Origin: Gammaproteobacteria bacterium
Lineage (GTDB): Bacteria > Pseudomonadota > Gammaproteobacteria > Steroidobacterales > Woeseiaceae
DNA length: 64,000 nt
NCBI GenBank assembly: GCA_022600955.1
Contig: JAHZJK010000001.1
Location: 1 to 64,000 of the forward strand
Direction: 5' to 3'
A model generated the notes under the pieces. The model saw only the letters and a list, made by a program, of their open reading frames with translations. It was not told the DNA's origin and did not search any database. Positions 14,555 to 23,042 of the stretch are shown here, piece after piece. The first letter of the stretch is position 1, and each line of letters opens with the position of its first letter. A program made the translations under genes and the position numbers.

Positions 14555-14851
14555 TTGTTCGGTTCACGCACGTTATTGCTAATCTTGGCGCTCACAGGCC
14601 TTGGCCTGCAGGGACAGCTGTGGTTTGCTGATGATGGCCATCGCAAGACTCTGAAACTACGCGCGGCGGTCGCCGAGCAACGTGCGGACAATGAAGTGCT
14701 GCGCTCTCGCAACCAGGCGCTCGACGCAGAAGTGATTAATCTGAAGCAAGGGCGTGATGCCGCAGAAGAGCGCGCGCGCACTGACCTCGGCATGATCGGT
14801 GAAAGTGAGACTTTTTACCAGGTTGTGCCGTTAGCCGACGCCGGCTGGTAG
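14555..14851 (+). CDS. ftsB: Cell division protein FtsB
   Basis: Small bitopic inner-membrane protein that forms the FtsQLB complex and links early to late divisome assembly; 98 residues. A single membrane segment (~5-23) is followed by a periplasmic coiled coil (~27-65, rich in Leu, Glu, Arg) and the conserved ARTDLGMI segment that typifies FtsB/DivIC. The start is a TTG at 14555 with GAGG seven bases upstream. It follows eno as in other gammaproteobacteria, but the isoprenoid genes ispD and ispF that usually come next are missing; truD follows after eight bases. Confidence 0.92.
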   Translation: MFGSRTLLLILALTGLGLQGQLWFADDGHRKTLKLRAAVAEQRADNEVLRSRNQALDAEVINLKQGRDAAEERARTDLGMIGESETFYQVVPLADAGW

Positions 14852-14859
14852 CAACTCCT

Positions 14860-15828
14860 GTGTCATTGCCAGATTGGCCCCGTGCACACGGGATGCCGTT
14901 GTTTGCTGCACGCATCAAAAGCACACCGGATGACTTTCAGGTGACCGAAGTCATCGGTTTTGAATTCTCCGGTGACGGTGAACACGACTTCCTGTTCATA
15001 GAAAAAACCGGCAACAACACCGAGTGGGTCGCACGCCAACTGGCACGATTTGCCGACGTCCCTGCCAGGGACATTGGTTATGCTGGCCTCAAGGATCGCA
15101 ATGCGATCACTCGCCAGTGGTTCAGCGTACCCCGCTGGTACAGCCCCGACTGGACGCAGTTGCAAATCGATGGCGTGGCTCTGCTGCGCGTGGAGCGGCA
15201 CTTGAAGAAGCTGCGTCGAGGCAGCCATCGCCAGAACAGGTTTCGCCTTGTGCTGCGCGGTGATTGTAGCGATTCGGCTGCTGTCGAGGAGCGGCTGCGG
15301 CTGATTGCCTCGCGCGGCGTCCCAAACTACTTTGGAGATCAACGCTTCGGGCGTGACGCTGGCAACATCAGGCTCGCCGACGGGTGGGCTTCAGGTAAGC
15401 GATTGCCGCGGCACCAACGCAGCCTCGCAATTTCGACAGCAAGGTCATTCATGTTCAATGAGGAGTTAGCAGGTCGAATAGAGGCGCGCAACTGGGACAG
15501 CCTGACAGAAGGGGACGTCGCGAACCTAGACGGTAGTGGCAGCGTTTTTACTGTTGAGGCCGTTGACGAAACTATTCTGGCTCGGTGCAGGGAGCTTGAT
15601 ATTCATCCTGCTGGGTTGATGCCGGGCGATGGTGACGATGTTGCAGGGCGTGAACTCTGGATGAAAGCGCTTGCAAAGGGGCGTGTCGACTCTGCCCGTC
15701 GCAGCTTGCGCTTGCGAGTTGCAGATTTGCAGTGGTCTATTGAGCCAGAGGCGGTGACACTCGAATTCGCACTGGTTCGCGGTAGCTTTGCAACCTCTGT
15801 GCTGCGTGAGCTGGCGAGTATTTCATAA
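14860..15828 (+). CDS. truD: tRNA pseudouridine(13) synthase TruD
   Basis: Isomerises U13 to pseudouridine in tRNA(Glu); 322 residues, slightly shorter than E. coli TruD. The catalytic Asp79 lies in GYAGLKDRNA, the TruD signature, and the typical N-terminal ARIKSTPDDFQVTE and FVEKTGNNT-like (FIEKTGNNT) motifs are present, as is the TRUD-insert domain around 155-260. It uses a GTG start eight bases after ftsB. Elsewhere truD is followed by surE; here about 7 kb of accessory genes intervene. Confidence 0.94.
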   Translation: MSLPDWPRAHGMPLFAARIKSTPDDFQVTEVIGFEFSGDGEHDFLFIEKTGNNTEWVARQLARFADVPARDIGYAGLKDRNAITRQWFSVPRWYSPDWTQLQIDGVALLRVERHLKKLRRGSHRQNRFRLVLRGDCSDSAAVEERLRLIASRGVPNYFGDQRFGRDAGNIRLADGWASGKRLPRHQRSLAISTARSFMFNEELAGRIEARNWDSLTEGDVANLDGSGSVFTVEAVDETILARCRELDIHPAGLMPGDGDDVAGRELWMKALAKGRVDSARRSLRLRVADLQWSIEPEAVTLEFALVRGSFATSVLRELASIS

Positions 15829-15944
15829 GCAGCGAGCTTGCGAATAGCGGGTTTCGCTCGTTTCGTGACGCCCACACGCCCATTCAGCAGGCCACTCTCT
15901 AAAATGGGTGGTAGGGATGCGAAATCCGTCTTCCAGGATACAAA

Positions 15945-16724
15945 ATGATCTATCGTTACCAACTAGCTGCCCTGTTATTCCTATGTGCCTGGCTTTCGCC
16001 GGCCACGGTGAATGCAGAGATATTCAAGTGTGTTGCCGAAAACGGTGAACTCACGTTTTCTCAAGCGCCTTGCGTGGAAAAAGGCACCACAGTTACCGTC
16101 ATGAAATCAGGTGGGGACTTTGGTGGCGAGCCTGAGGAGTGCGAACATGCACGTCGCTTTGCACTTAACACGGCACAACGCATGAAGTCAGGCGTTGGCT
16201 CGAGCACGGTTTTTGACGGCTATGGCGGAATTGGAGCATTGTCCAAGGGTTCCGTAAGCCTGATCAGTTACGTTTTCCAGTTTCGAACCAATGCCGATGT
16301 TTCGGCAGCAAGAGTATCGGCGCTTGCAACGGCCAAGTGTCAGGCACGCGCTTTTGGCGACGTCAGTTGTGAAGAGCTTCCGACATCGTTCACCAACAGA
16401 TATGGCGGCTGCAATATTGATGAAGACAGTCCGGAGTTAACGGCTTCCGCGAAGTCCGCAATCATTAGCACGCAGGTAGCGCAACCACAGTCTCTCGGTG
16501 CTTCAACCGCTCGCGTGAGTTCACAATCCACGGTCGCTGACGACCGGGCACATGATCGCGAAAGAAAAGCGCTGGTAGAGGAGCGACGTCTCGAATGTCG
16601 TGACCGGGTGAAATCGCAAATCGAAAGCATCAATGCAAGATTGCGCGGCGGCTACGGTGTCTCGCAGGGGGAGTCCTACAAGAAAAGACGCCGCGACCTC
16701 GAGGCAAAGATGCGCGAATGCTAA
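15945..16724 (+). CDS. DUF4124-containing secreted protein
   Basis: 259 residues of unknown function. A signal peptide (~1-24, ending in VNA) is followed by a short DUF4124-type domain, recognised by the pattern IFKCVAENGELTFSQAPC near the processed N-terminus; this motif is common in proteobacterial periplasmic proteins. The middle carries several cysteines, and the last ~60 residues are very rich in Arg, Glu and Lys (helical, possibly coiled coil). It is probably periplasmic. Upstream, 15829-15944 contains no convincing terminator or promoter. No neighbour suggests a pathway. Confidence 0.75.
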   Translation: MIYRYQLAALLFLCAWLSPATVNAEIFKCVAENGELTFSQAPCVEKGTTVTVMKSGGDFGGEPEECEHARRFALNTAQRMKSGVGSSTVFDGYGGIGALSKGSVSLISYVFQFRTNADVSAARVSALATAKCQARAFGDVSCEELPTSFTNRYGGCNIDEDSPELTASAKSAIISTQVAQPQSLGASTARVSSQSTVADDRAHDRERKALVEERRLECRDRVKSQIESINARLRGGYGVSQGESYKKRRRDLEAKMREC

Positions 16725-16844
16725 GGCCGCCCCTGAGTTCAGTGCACCCAGCTTTGAAATGCTAAGATTTGCGTAGGCTCGTCTGGCCCGGGCGCCAGAT
16801 TAGGCTGACAGCGTCATAGTGAGCCGTCAATCTGGAGGCATTGC

Positions 16845-18017
16845 ATGCTCAAAAACATTGCGATTGTCGCGCTATCAGCCTCGTTGGCGACTTTGCCTTT
16901 CGAGATTTGGTTGCGATTCAATTGGGATAACAAATACATCACAATGCCTGCAAGCGGCTATCACCGCACCTGGCAGGAACAAGACGAAATTTACGAGATT
17001 GGTGGTCTGTTCGAAAGTGAGTTCTCGACAGTGCGCATCCATACAGACCGCCACTGCATCGCCCGTGAAGGCCGATATTCGACGATGCCTGTCAGGCAGA
17101 TGTTTGTCGGCGGCAGCACGACGGAAAGCGCGTTGGTGCAGAGTTTCCTGCGTTTCCCGGTTCTGGTAGACAACGCATCGCTGACTTGCGCGTTGTCGGG
17201 CAACAATCTGCTGGATTCGCAACAAAATATTTCGTTCCTGTTTGCAAACAGGGAAGACCTGGATTTCGTTGAGCGCATCTATTTGATGCATGGCATCAAC
17301 GATCTGGCGTCGTTCTTCAGGAATATGGAGCCCGAGGTTATCAGCGACGTCAAGACGCTGATTGAGTATCACCACAGAAAACGCGCCAAAGGTGATCGGA
17401 CTCTATTCGTGCGCGTAAAAGACGCTTTCAAGAACATTTACGTAGTAGCCTACGCGTACGAACAATACGTTAAGTGGCGATGGCCGCCGCTGACCGGAAC
17501 CCGTATACGCGAAGTAGCCAGACAGGTTGCCGAGGAGAATCGTCGCTTGCCTGTTCTCGGCGACATAGAGTTCGATGCTATCCTGGACTCTGCTGATTTT
17601 CTTGCTTTTCTCTCAAACAGGTCGGCCACATTTCGGCAGATTGCGAGTTTTACGGAAGACCGGAACATCGCGTTGGTAATGTTGACGCAGCCGCACGCTT
17701 ACGAGTTGAAGCCGCACGAATATGATGAAGACTTCAGGACGAACTTCCAGATCGCCGGCAAGAGAACGTCACTTGAGCAGTCCGCCAAACTGATGCGCCT
17801 GATCAACATACATACCCGGGAGATCGCTGCCGCAGCGAATTTACAGGTCATCGACGTGGACCATTGTCTGCGTCGCCAGCGGGTGCGACCAAATCAGTTC
17901 TACGACAGTGTTCACTACACGGAAGCAGGGAGCAAGGCGGTCGCGGCGTGTATTGTTGCAGCCGGACTAATTGAGAGTGTCGAGACGAAACGGTTGTCGT
18001 TTCCCGTAAGTGAGTGA
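16845..18017 (+). CDS. Membrane-anchored SGNH/GDSL-hydrolase-like protein
   Basis: 390 residues, not assignable to a named enzyme. An N-terminal hydrophobic segment (~5-23) could be a signal anchor. The SGNH blocks are visible: Ser91 in FVGGSTTE (block I), Asn152 in HGIND (block III), and Asp354 with His357 in DSVHYTEAG (block V). Such proteins act as esterases or acetylxylan/sugar O-acetyl hydrolases, often on surface polysaccharides; the substrate here is unknown. TGGAGG precedes the ATG. The upstream gap holds a 6-bp-arm palindrome (16782-16799) of unknown meaning. The 3' end overlaps the convergent DUF418 gene by 51 bases. Confidence 0.72.
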   Translation: MLKNIAIVALSASLATLPFEIWLRFNWDNKYITMPASGYHRTWQEQDEIYEIGGLFESEFSTVRIHTDRHCIAREGRYSTMPVRQMFVGGSTTESALVQSFLRFPVLVDNASLTCALSGNNLLDSQQNISFLFANREDLDFVERIYLMHGINDLASFFRNMEPEVISDVKTLIEYHHRKRAKGDRTLFVRVKDAFKNIYVVAYAYEQYVKWRWPPLTGTRIREVARQVAEENRRLPVLGDIEFDAILDSADFLAFLSNRSATFRQIASFTEDRNIALVMLTQPHAYELKPHEYDEDFRTNFQIAGKRTSLEQSAKLMRLINIHTREIAAAANLQVIDVDHCLRRQRVRPNQFYDSVHYTEAGSKAVAACIVAAGLIESVETKRLSFPVSE

Positions 18018-19160
18018 GCGCCACAGCCACTCCACAGGCCCGAATCGAAATCTCGTTACCCACCATCCGCTTGCCCAAATCTGGACTGCGAAAAAGGCCA
18101 CGGCAAGCGCAAAACACAGCGTCGCACCAAGCACGTTCAGCAGCCCGAGTCCAAAACCAAACAAGACAAATACGTATATCAGGCTCTGCAGCAGGTAGTT
18201 TGTGAGGGCCGTGCGTCCTACAGCTGCGACACCTCTCATCGCATTGCGAAAACGTTCGCTACGGCAGAGGGCTACTATCGCTGCCGCGTAACCGAGTGCC
18301 AAAACCAGCTGCGGCAGCGGGTCGAATGAGAATGCCAGCGCCTCGCTGAATTGACTGATGCCCATCCCGGCTAATACGAGGGCGACACCGGTGCCTATCA
18401 GGATACCGGCCCAGCGCCGAAATACCGGGCGCAGGGTGGATGTGTTTTGTAGCCATCCCTGACGGAATATCCAGGCGCCCAGCATGAAGCGACCAAGTGC
18501 AGTTGCACAGTAGTGAATATAAAAGGGCACACCCCACATTGTTTCCCAGGATGCCCACCACAGTTCGTCTACATAGGCGGGGTAGCTGTTTCCCTGCAGT
18601 ACTGCGAAATGCCGCTCAGCCGCGATGTCGAAAACAGGCCACCACGGAAATGGTTCGTCGTACAGGAATTGCAAAATGGCTTCTACTGTTCCCACGCTAA
18701 ACAGCGCCAGTATCAAACCAGCAATCAGCAGGCTTCGATCAGACCAGTTTCGCGTCAGGAACAGGACGAAGCCCATCAATGCATATACATGCAGTATGTC
18801 GCCAAACCAGATGAACCAGATGTGTATGATTCCAATCGAGAAGAGGATCGCGGTGCGGCGTAGGAAAACCCTCTCGGCATCCACTCCACGAGCTTCGAGC
18901 CTGCTCATGATCATGGCGAAGCCGTAGCCGAACAGCAAGGAGAACAGCGCCATGGCCTTGTTGGAAACGAACATGTCAGCGACAGGCGCAATCAGTGCGT
19001 CCAGTTTCGCGGTTGCAAGGTTGTCAAAACTTCCGGCGGGCACCAGGTTGTAGCCGTGTGCGACGAGATTGAGCCAAAGCACGCCAAACAGAGCGAAGCC
19101 CCGAATAATATCGATTTCCTGGATGCGTTCACCAGCTCCGATTGGCGATGAGTTCGACAT
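17967..19160 (-). CDS. DUF418-family integral membrane protein (YeiB-like)
   Basis: 397 residues with about ten hydrophobic segments. The N-terminus has the family pattern RIQEIDIIRGFALFGVLWLN, also seen in the related acyltransferase-3/heparan-acetyltransferase superfamily, and the DUF418 domain occupies the C-terminal half (WWASWETMW onward, GPVEWLWRSLTYG near the end). Proposed transport or acyl-transfer roles for the family are not established. It stands alone on the minus strand, convergent with and overlapping the SGNH gene by 51 bases, and divergent from the GNAT gene over an 82-base gap. Confidence 0.82.
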   Translation of the reverse strand: MSNSSPIGAGERIQEIDIIRGFALFGVLWLNLVAHGYNLVPAGSFDNLATAKLDALIAPVADMFVSNKAMALFSLLFGYGFAMIMSRLEARGVDAERVFLRRTAILFSIGIIHIWFIWFGDILHVYALMGFVLFLTRNWSDRSLLIAGLILALFSVGTVEAILQFLYDEPFPWWPVFDIAAERHFAVLQGNSYPAYVDELWWASWETMWGVPFYIHYCATALGRFMLGAWIFRQGWLQNTSTLRPVFRRWAGILIGTGVALVLAGMGISQFSEALAFSFDPLPQLVLALGYAAAIVALCRSERFRNAMRGVAAVGRTALTNYLLQSLIYVFVLFGFGLGLLNVLGATLCFALAVAFFAVQIWASGWWVTRFRFGPVEWLWRSLTYGKRQPFRLDTLN

Positions 19161-19242
19161 ATAGGCTCCATTGTGACCAAGAATAGCTGCTTGCTACGGG
19201 ATTCAATTGCATTCTTCTTCGTGTTTTGGCAATGATAAGTCT

Positions 19243-19818
19243 ATGAGTTTGAAATTACATACCGATCGCCTGACCCTGGCGCCGCTTGAGTTGACTGATG
19301 TTGACCTGGCGATTGACCTGTGGACTGACCCTGAAGTTGTCAGGTACATATGCGAGGTACAGTCAGAGGCGGAGCTGCGAGAGGATATGCCCGATGCAAT
19401 ACGGCGGGGTGGCAACGGTTGTATCGGTATCTGGTGCATTTCCGATCGCTTAACGGGCCGCAAACTTGGGAGCACCTACCTGCTACCAATGCCGACCGAA
19501 GATGACGACGTAGACTACGACCTGATAGCTATGGGTCGTATGCCGGATACAGACATTGAGGTTGGCTACTTCCTGACGCCATCGGCTTGGGGCCAGGGAT
19601 ATGCAACCGAGGTGTGCAAGCGCATATTGCGGTTTGCGTTTCAGGAATCGCCGCTGAATGAGCTGGTTGCTTCAATAGATGAGAACAACGCCGCGTCAAA
19701 ACATGTTCTTGAGAAGTCCGGCTTTCGATACTTTGGCAGAACGCTATGCTGGGGCAAGGACGGCCCGATTTACAAGATTTCGCGTGATGAGTGGACCGAA
19801 ATTCAGCGATCAGCATAG
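19243..19818 (+). CDS. GNAT-family N-acetyltransferase (RimJ/RimL type)
   Basis: 191 residues. The N-terminus LHTDRLTLAPLELTD and the acetyl-CoA-binding strand-loop (VGYFLTPSAWGQGYATEVCKR) followed by SIDENNAASKHVLEKSGF match the RimJ/RimL-like acetyltransferases, which modify protein N-termini or small amines. The true substrate cannot be read from sequence. I start at ATG 19243; the open frame extends to a TTG at 19207 but the added residues do not fit the family. It appears monocistronic. Confidence 0.85.
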   Translation: MSLKLHTDRLTLAPLELTDVDLAIDLWTDPEVVRYICEVQSEAELREDMPDAIRRGGNGCIGIWCISDRLTGRKLGSTYLLPMPTEDDDVDYDLIAMGRMPDTDIEVGYFLTPSAWGQGYATEVCKRILRFAFQESPLNELVASIDENNAASKHVLEKSGFRYFGRTLCWGKDGPIYKISRDEWTEIQRSA

Positions 19819-19868
19819 CAAAGGAGTCCGGTTTACACTGACTGCGATTACTTAAATGCGGACCCGGC

Positions 19869-19897
19869 TTGGGTAAGTTTCCCGGCCAGCCTATACT
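19869..19897 (+). promoter_or_regulatory. Candidate sigma-70 promoter for the DUF3617 gene
   Basis: TTGGGT (19869-19874) and TATACT (19892-19897) are separated by 17 bases; the -10 matches the consensus at five of six positions. Transcription would begin near 19904, leaving a short leader with GAGGAG ahead of the ATG at 19928. Confidence 0.45.
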
Positions 19898-19927
19898 TCA
19901 AGTCAATTGTCTGAGGAGCCTTAGCAA

Positions 19928-20359
19928 ATGTATAGAACTCTGAGCCTGATACTCGTCCTCCCGCTTATTGCAGTCGCACAAGACAGTTCCGCGCCTGAGC
20001 CAGAGGCAGGACTCTATCGCGTCACTGTCGGTGTGAGTGGTCAGGATCTGCCTGCCGGGCTGGTGAATGAAAGCGTAGAACAGTGCGTGACACAGGAAGA
20101 ACTGGCGGCCGATTCCTCCAGCATACTGGGTGAACACGCCGGCATGGAGGGCTGCACAATCTCCAGTTACGAATGGAGTGACGGCAATATCAATATGCAA
20201 ATGCATTGTGCACTGGAGGGTGTCGACGCGTCCGCCGAAAGCCTGGGCTCCTACACTGCCAGCGGCTATGAGTTGATTACTACCATGAGTATCAAGGTAG
20301 GTGACACAACTGTAGACATGCAAACTTTCGTCCGCGGAGAACGCATCGGCGATTGTTGA
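19928..20359 (+). CDS. DUF3617-family periplasmic protein
   Basis: 143 residues of unknown function. A signal peptide (~1-18, ending AVA) precedes a DUF3617 domain recognisable by a fixed pattern of cysteines (EQCVTQEEL, EGCTISSY, MHCALEG, IGDC) and the repeated short beta strands. Members are widespread secreted proteins in proteobacteria without an assigned role. The gene has its own promoter candidate and convergently faces aqpZ across 110 bases (20360-20469), which contain only a small 5-bp hairpin (CGCAG/CTGCG) without a T-run. Confidence 0.78.
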   Translation: MYRTLSLILVLPLIAVAQDSSAPEPEAGLYRVTVGVSGQDLPAGLVNESVEQCVTQEELAADSSSILGEHAGMEGCTISSYEWSDGNINMQMHCALEGVDASAESLGSYTASGYELITTMSIKVGDTTVDMQTFVRGERIGDC

Positions 20360-20469
20360 GTTGTCCCCTGTGATCCACGAGTAAGGAAAGTTACAGGAAT
20401 CGGCTCAAGATGTGCATGGCCGATCGCAGTCGCCTGCGGTGCCGCCACAGTGCCAGGACTACTGCTTTA

Positions 20470-21180
20470 TTACTCAGTGCTATCCAGCCAGCGATAAGCA
20501 AAACCAGCGGCTATCGCACCGACTATAGGGGCCACCCAGAACAGCCATAACTGCCCGATCGCCGCGCCACCTTCCAGCAGCGCGGGCCCGGTGGAGCGGG
20601 CCGGATTCACTGACGTATTCGTGACCGGGATGCTGATCAGATGAATAAGAGTCAATCCGAGTCCGATCGCAATTGGTGCGAAGCCCGCCGGCGCACGGTC
20701 AGCAGTGGCACCAAGGATGATAATGAGGAACATAAACGTCATGATTATTTCAGTAGTAAAACCCGACGCCAGTCCGCGTCCACTCGGTGAAAGCTCGGCG
20801 TAGCCGTTCGAGGCGAGGCCTCCATCGCCACCAATCGATCCGTAGGCAATGTATGAAAGAGCTGCCGCAGCGACGATTGCGCCAAGCGTCTGCGCGATGA
20901 TGTATCCGGGAAGTTCGGCGGCCGAGAAGCGACCACCCGCCCATAAGCCGAGCGAAACAGCAGGATTCAGGTGGCAGCCAGAGATGTGGCCGATCGCATA
21001 CGCCATCGTCAAGACGGTCAGACCGAAAGCCAGCGAAACGCCGACCAAGCCGATTCCAAGGCTGTTTTCAGCGCCTGCACCAGGGAAGTTCGCAGCGAGA
21101 ATTGCGCTGCCGCAACCGCCCAGTACCAGCCAGAATGTGCCGATGAACTCCGCTGCAAGTTTCTTTGATGTACTGGTCAT
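20470..21180 (-). CDS. aqpZ: Aquaporin Z
   Basis: Inner-membrane water channel, 236 residues, six transmembrane helices and two half-helices. Both NPA boxes are intact (HLNPAVSLG and VNPARSTG), and the narrow water-selective filter is indicated by the His in LIHLISIPV, the Thr in NTSVNP and the Arg after the second NPA, as in E. coli AqpZ, rather than the wider glycerol-facilitator type. The N-terminus [25 protein letters not shown] helix is typical. AGGGGG lies just ahead of the ATG. It is transcribed alone. Confidence 0.95.
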   Translation of the reverse strand: MTSTSKKLAAEFIGTFWLVLGGCGSAILAANFPGAGAENSLGIGLVGVSLAFGLTVLTMAYAIGHISGCHLNPAVSLGLWAGGRFSAAELPGYIIAQTLGAIVAAAALSYIAYGSIGGDGGLASNGYAELSPSGRGLASGFTTEIIMTFMFLIIILGATADRAPAGFAPIAIGLGLTLIHLISIPVTNTSVNPARSTGPALLEGGAAIGQLWLFWVAPIVGAIAAGFAYRWLDSTE

Positions 21181-21282
21181 GATCCGCCCCCTTAATTTTT
21201 TTCTGTATTCCGGATCGACGTTTTGAACAGAGCCGCCGTCGCTCTGCCTGCTACCTTACCACCCTTTCGACCCACTGCACTG

Positions 21283-22137
21283 TCACGCAGCGTGATCGAT
21301 CTTGCCGCCGAGACGGCTGCCGAGCGGCTGCTTGGAATAGCGGCTTTTCTTTTGCCATTTCGGACCATGATATTTCACGGTGCGTGCGGAGCCCGTGTTG
21401 AACCAGAAATGCTCCCGGTTAAACATCCATCGCGGTTGATACTTCGGGTGCATCGATGCGAGCGATAGTCGCCGCATGCCAGGACGTTTGTCAGTCGCTT
21501 CAAACAGGTACTGCTTGCCTTCCTTGAACAGAATGACCCAGGCATGTCCCTCGCCATCGAATTCGCCAGCGACCACTCTTGCGTCTTCGCCCATTTCGAT
21601 CAACCAGTCTGCGAGCGCGATCGCATGGTCTTCGCAATCACCGCGCTTATAGAAAAACGCCTCTCGACTGGTTTGCCACAACTCACGAAAACCCGTAATG
21701 CTATTGCGGTCAAGCTGGTAAGTCTTGGTGCGGGAAAGCGTGTATGCCGGACCGAAAATGTTATCAGTCTCGAACGGTGCGAAACCGACAAGGTAGGCGT
21801 TAACAAAGTGCTGCGCCTGGTCCATCCCGGGTGCTATCGCGAACGCATTCTCATCGTTCTCGGTACCCATGATGTAATGCCTGTCTGAATCAAGTCCCCT
21901 GGTCTGCATCTGCGCGACGTATTCGGGGATTTCCAGTTTGCTCTTGAGCAAGAGCATGCTGCCACCAAAATCCGGACTTCTGCCCCGTACCCGGGCGTCC
22001 GGAAAGGCCGCATCAATCTGCCTGTCAAGTACGCTGCGCGGACTGTTCCTCTGGGAGTCGGCCTCAACAATGAGGAATAGCGCAAAGAAAAGTACCGCAG
22101 CTGTCTTCCATATTGTCCCGGCGGATAGCCTGAGCAT
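21283..22137 (-). CDS. Transglutaminase-like cysteine-peptidase-fold protein
   Basis: 284 residues. A hydrophobic N-terminal segment suggests export or membrane anchoring. The papain-like transglutaminase triad is visible: Cys168 in KRGDCEDHAIAL, His198 in GHAWV and Asp216 in FEATD. The function is unknown; relatives include periplasmic proteases acting on adhesins and transglutaminase-like domains in peptidoglycan or protein crosslinking. I start at the ATG at 22137, four bases after the stop of the upstream DUF350 gene and with AGAGG in that gene's last codons; an in-frame ATG at 22158 would overlap that gene. Translational coupling suggests the two products act together. Confidence 0.8.
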   Translation of the reverse strand: MLRLSAGTIWKTAAVLFFALFLIVEADSQRNSPRSVLDRQIDAAFPDARVRGRSPDFGGSMLLLKSKLEIPEYVAQMQTRGLDSDRHYIMGTENDENAFAIAPGMDQAQHFVNAYLVGFAPFETDNIFGPAYTLSRTKTYQLDRNSITGFRELWQTSREAFFYKRGDCEDHAIALADWLIEMGEDARVVAGEFDGEGHAWVILFKEGKQYLFEATDKRPGMRRLSLASMHPKYQPRWMFNREHFWFNTGSARTVKYHGPKWQKKSRYSKQPLGSRLGGKIDHAA

Positions 22138-22141
22138 CAGG

Positions 22142-22372
22142 TCAGCCTCTGAATCCAAACGTTACGATCAGCGCTACAAAAATCATGATCGTTGACGCGA
22201 AGATCGCCACGGCCAGATTGCCGTTCTTCATTTCTGCTTCGATATCAATATTGCTGAGCAGTTTCTTGTCGATGATCTGGAGTGCCAGGATGCCGATAAA
22301 CAGGGCAATCATCGTGTAGATCAGGTTTACGCCCAGGTTCAACATAGTTGCAATCAAAAAATCAGTTTCCAT
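22142..22372 (-). CDS. DUF350 small membrane protein
   Basis: 76 residues with two hydrophobic segments (~12-32 and ~52-73) separated by a polar loop with the DUF350 pattern IDIEAEMKNGNLAVAI. DUF350 (UPF0719, YjfL-like) proteins are small inner-membrane proteins of unknown function. It is directly upstream of, and apparently coupled to, the transglutaminase-like gene on the same strand. The preceding 39 bases contain a purine-rich CTGGAGAAC Shine-Dalgarno on the minus strand. Confidence 0.82.
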   Translation of the reverse strand: METDFLIATMLNLGVNLIYTMIALFIGILALQIIDKKLLSNIDIEAEMKNGNLAVAIFASTIMIFVALIVTFGFRG

Positions 22373-22411
22373 CGTGTGTTCTCCAGTGATCCAGATTTCA
22401 AAACAGGGGTG

Positions 22412-22939
22412 TTAGTCGCGCTCCAGCAGCACATAAATTGCGCCTGTGCCGCCGTGAACCTGGCGCGTTGAGACGAATGCCAGAACGAGATCCCATTTCC
22501 GCAACCAGCGATTCACGGCGTTCTTGAGTACCGGGCCGCGGTCTCCGGAGCCGAGCCCCTTGCCGTGTACGACCCGGACGCACAGATTTCCCTGTTGCGC
22601 GCTGTACTGAATAAAGTCACGCAGCCGCGGTTTGGCTTCAGCGAGGGTCATTCCATGCAGGTCAATTTCGTCCTGTACGCTGTATCCACCTCTTGTCAGC
22701 TTGCGCATGGTGCGGCGGCCAACGTGTTGCCGATGGAATCGCAATGCGCCACCGTGCCCGTGTTCGGTCGCGTCGATGTCGTCCTCAAGGCTCTCCTGCA
22801 GTACTTCCTGCTCGTCAGCACGGGCAAATCTCGCTCTTGGTTTGGGCTTGGGGCGTGATTCCGGCGCACGTTCTACAGGGTCCAGCCGTTTGGCTCCCGA
22901 CATGGCGCGTTTGAATTCGTCGATATCGTCGTCTGTCAT
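22412..22939 (-). CDS. Smr-domain protein (SmrA/SmrB-like)
   Basis: 175 residues. A charged, proline-rich N-terminal region (~1-85) is followed by an Smr domain with its three motifs: DLHGMT (93-98), HGKGLGS (125-131) and GGTGAIYVLL (163-172). Smr domains are nucleases related to the MutS2 C-terminus; E. coli SmrB cleaves mRNA at collided ribosomes. The DLHG and HGKG motifs needed for cleavage are kept, so a nuclease is likely; the exact target cannot be told. It is divergent from surE with a ~100-base intervening region. Confidence 0.87.
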   Translation of the reverse strand: MTDDDIDEFKRAMSGAKRLDPVERAPESRPKPKPRARFARADEQEVLQESLEDDIDATEHGHGGALRFHRQHVGRRTMRKLTRGGYSVQDEIDLHGMTLAEAKPRLRDFIQYSAQQGNLCVRVVHGKGLGSGDRGPVLKNAVNRWLRKWDLVLAFVSTRQVHGGTGAIYVLLERD

Positions 22940-23042
22940 TGTGAGTGATTGAGGCTATGGTGCAGAGGAAACATTGAGTATAGTGAGCGCGATTGATTCC
23001 ACCAACATCCATCGCCACAAACCGAGCCCAAACGTCAATAAA

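Noticed and set aside
15829..15944. Hairpin after truD (GCGAA/TTCGC) as an intrinsic terminator
   Set aside because: Stem is short and broken and the following T-rich tract is interrupted; not convincing.
16782..16799. TCTGGC/GCCAGA palindrome as terminator
   Set aside because: Six-base arms, no following T-run on either strand, and it lies between two plus-strand genes without clear use.
20360..20469. CGCAG/CTGCG hairpin as a bidirectional terminator between DUF3617 and aqpZ
   Set aside because: Five-base stem with no T-run in either direction.
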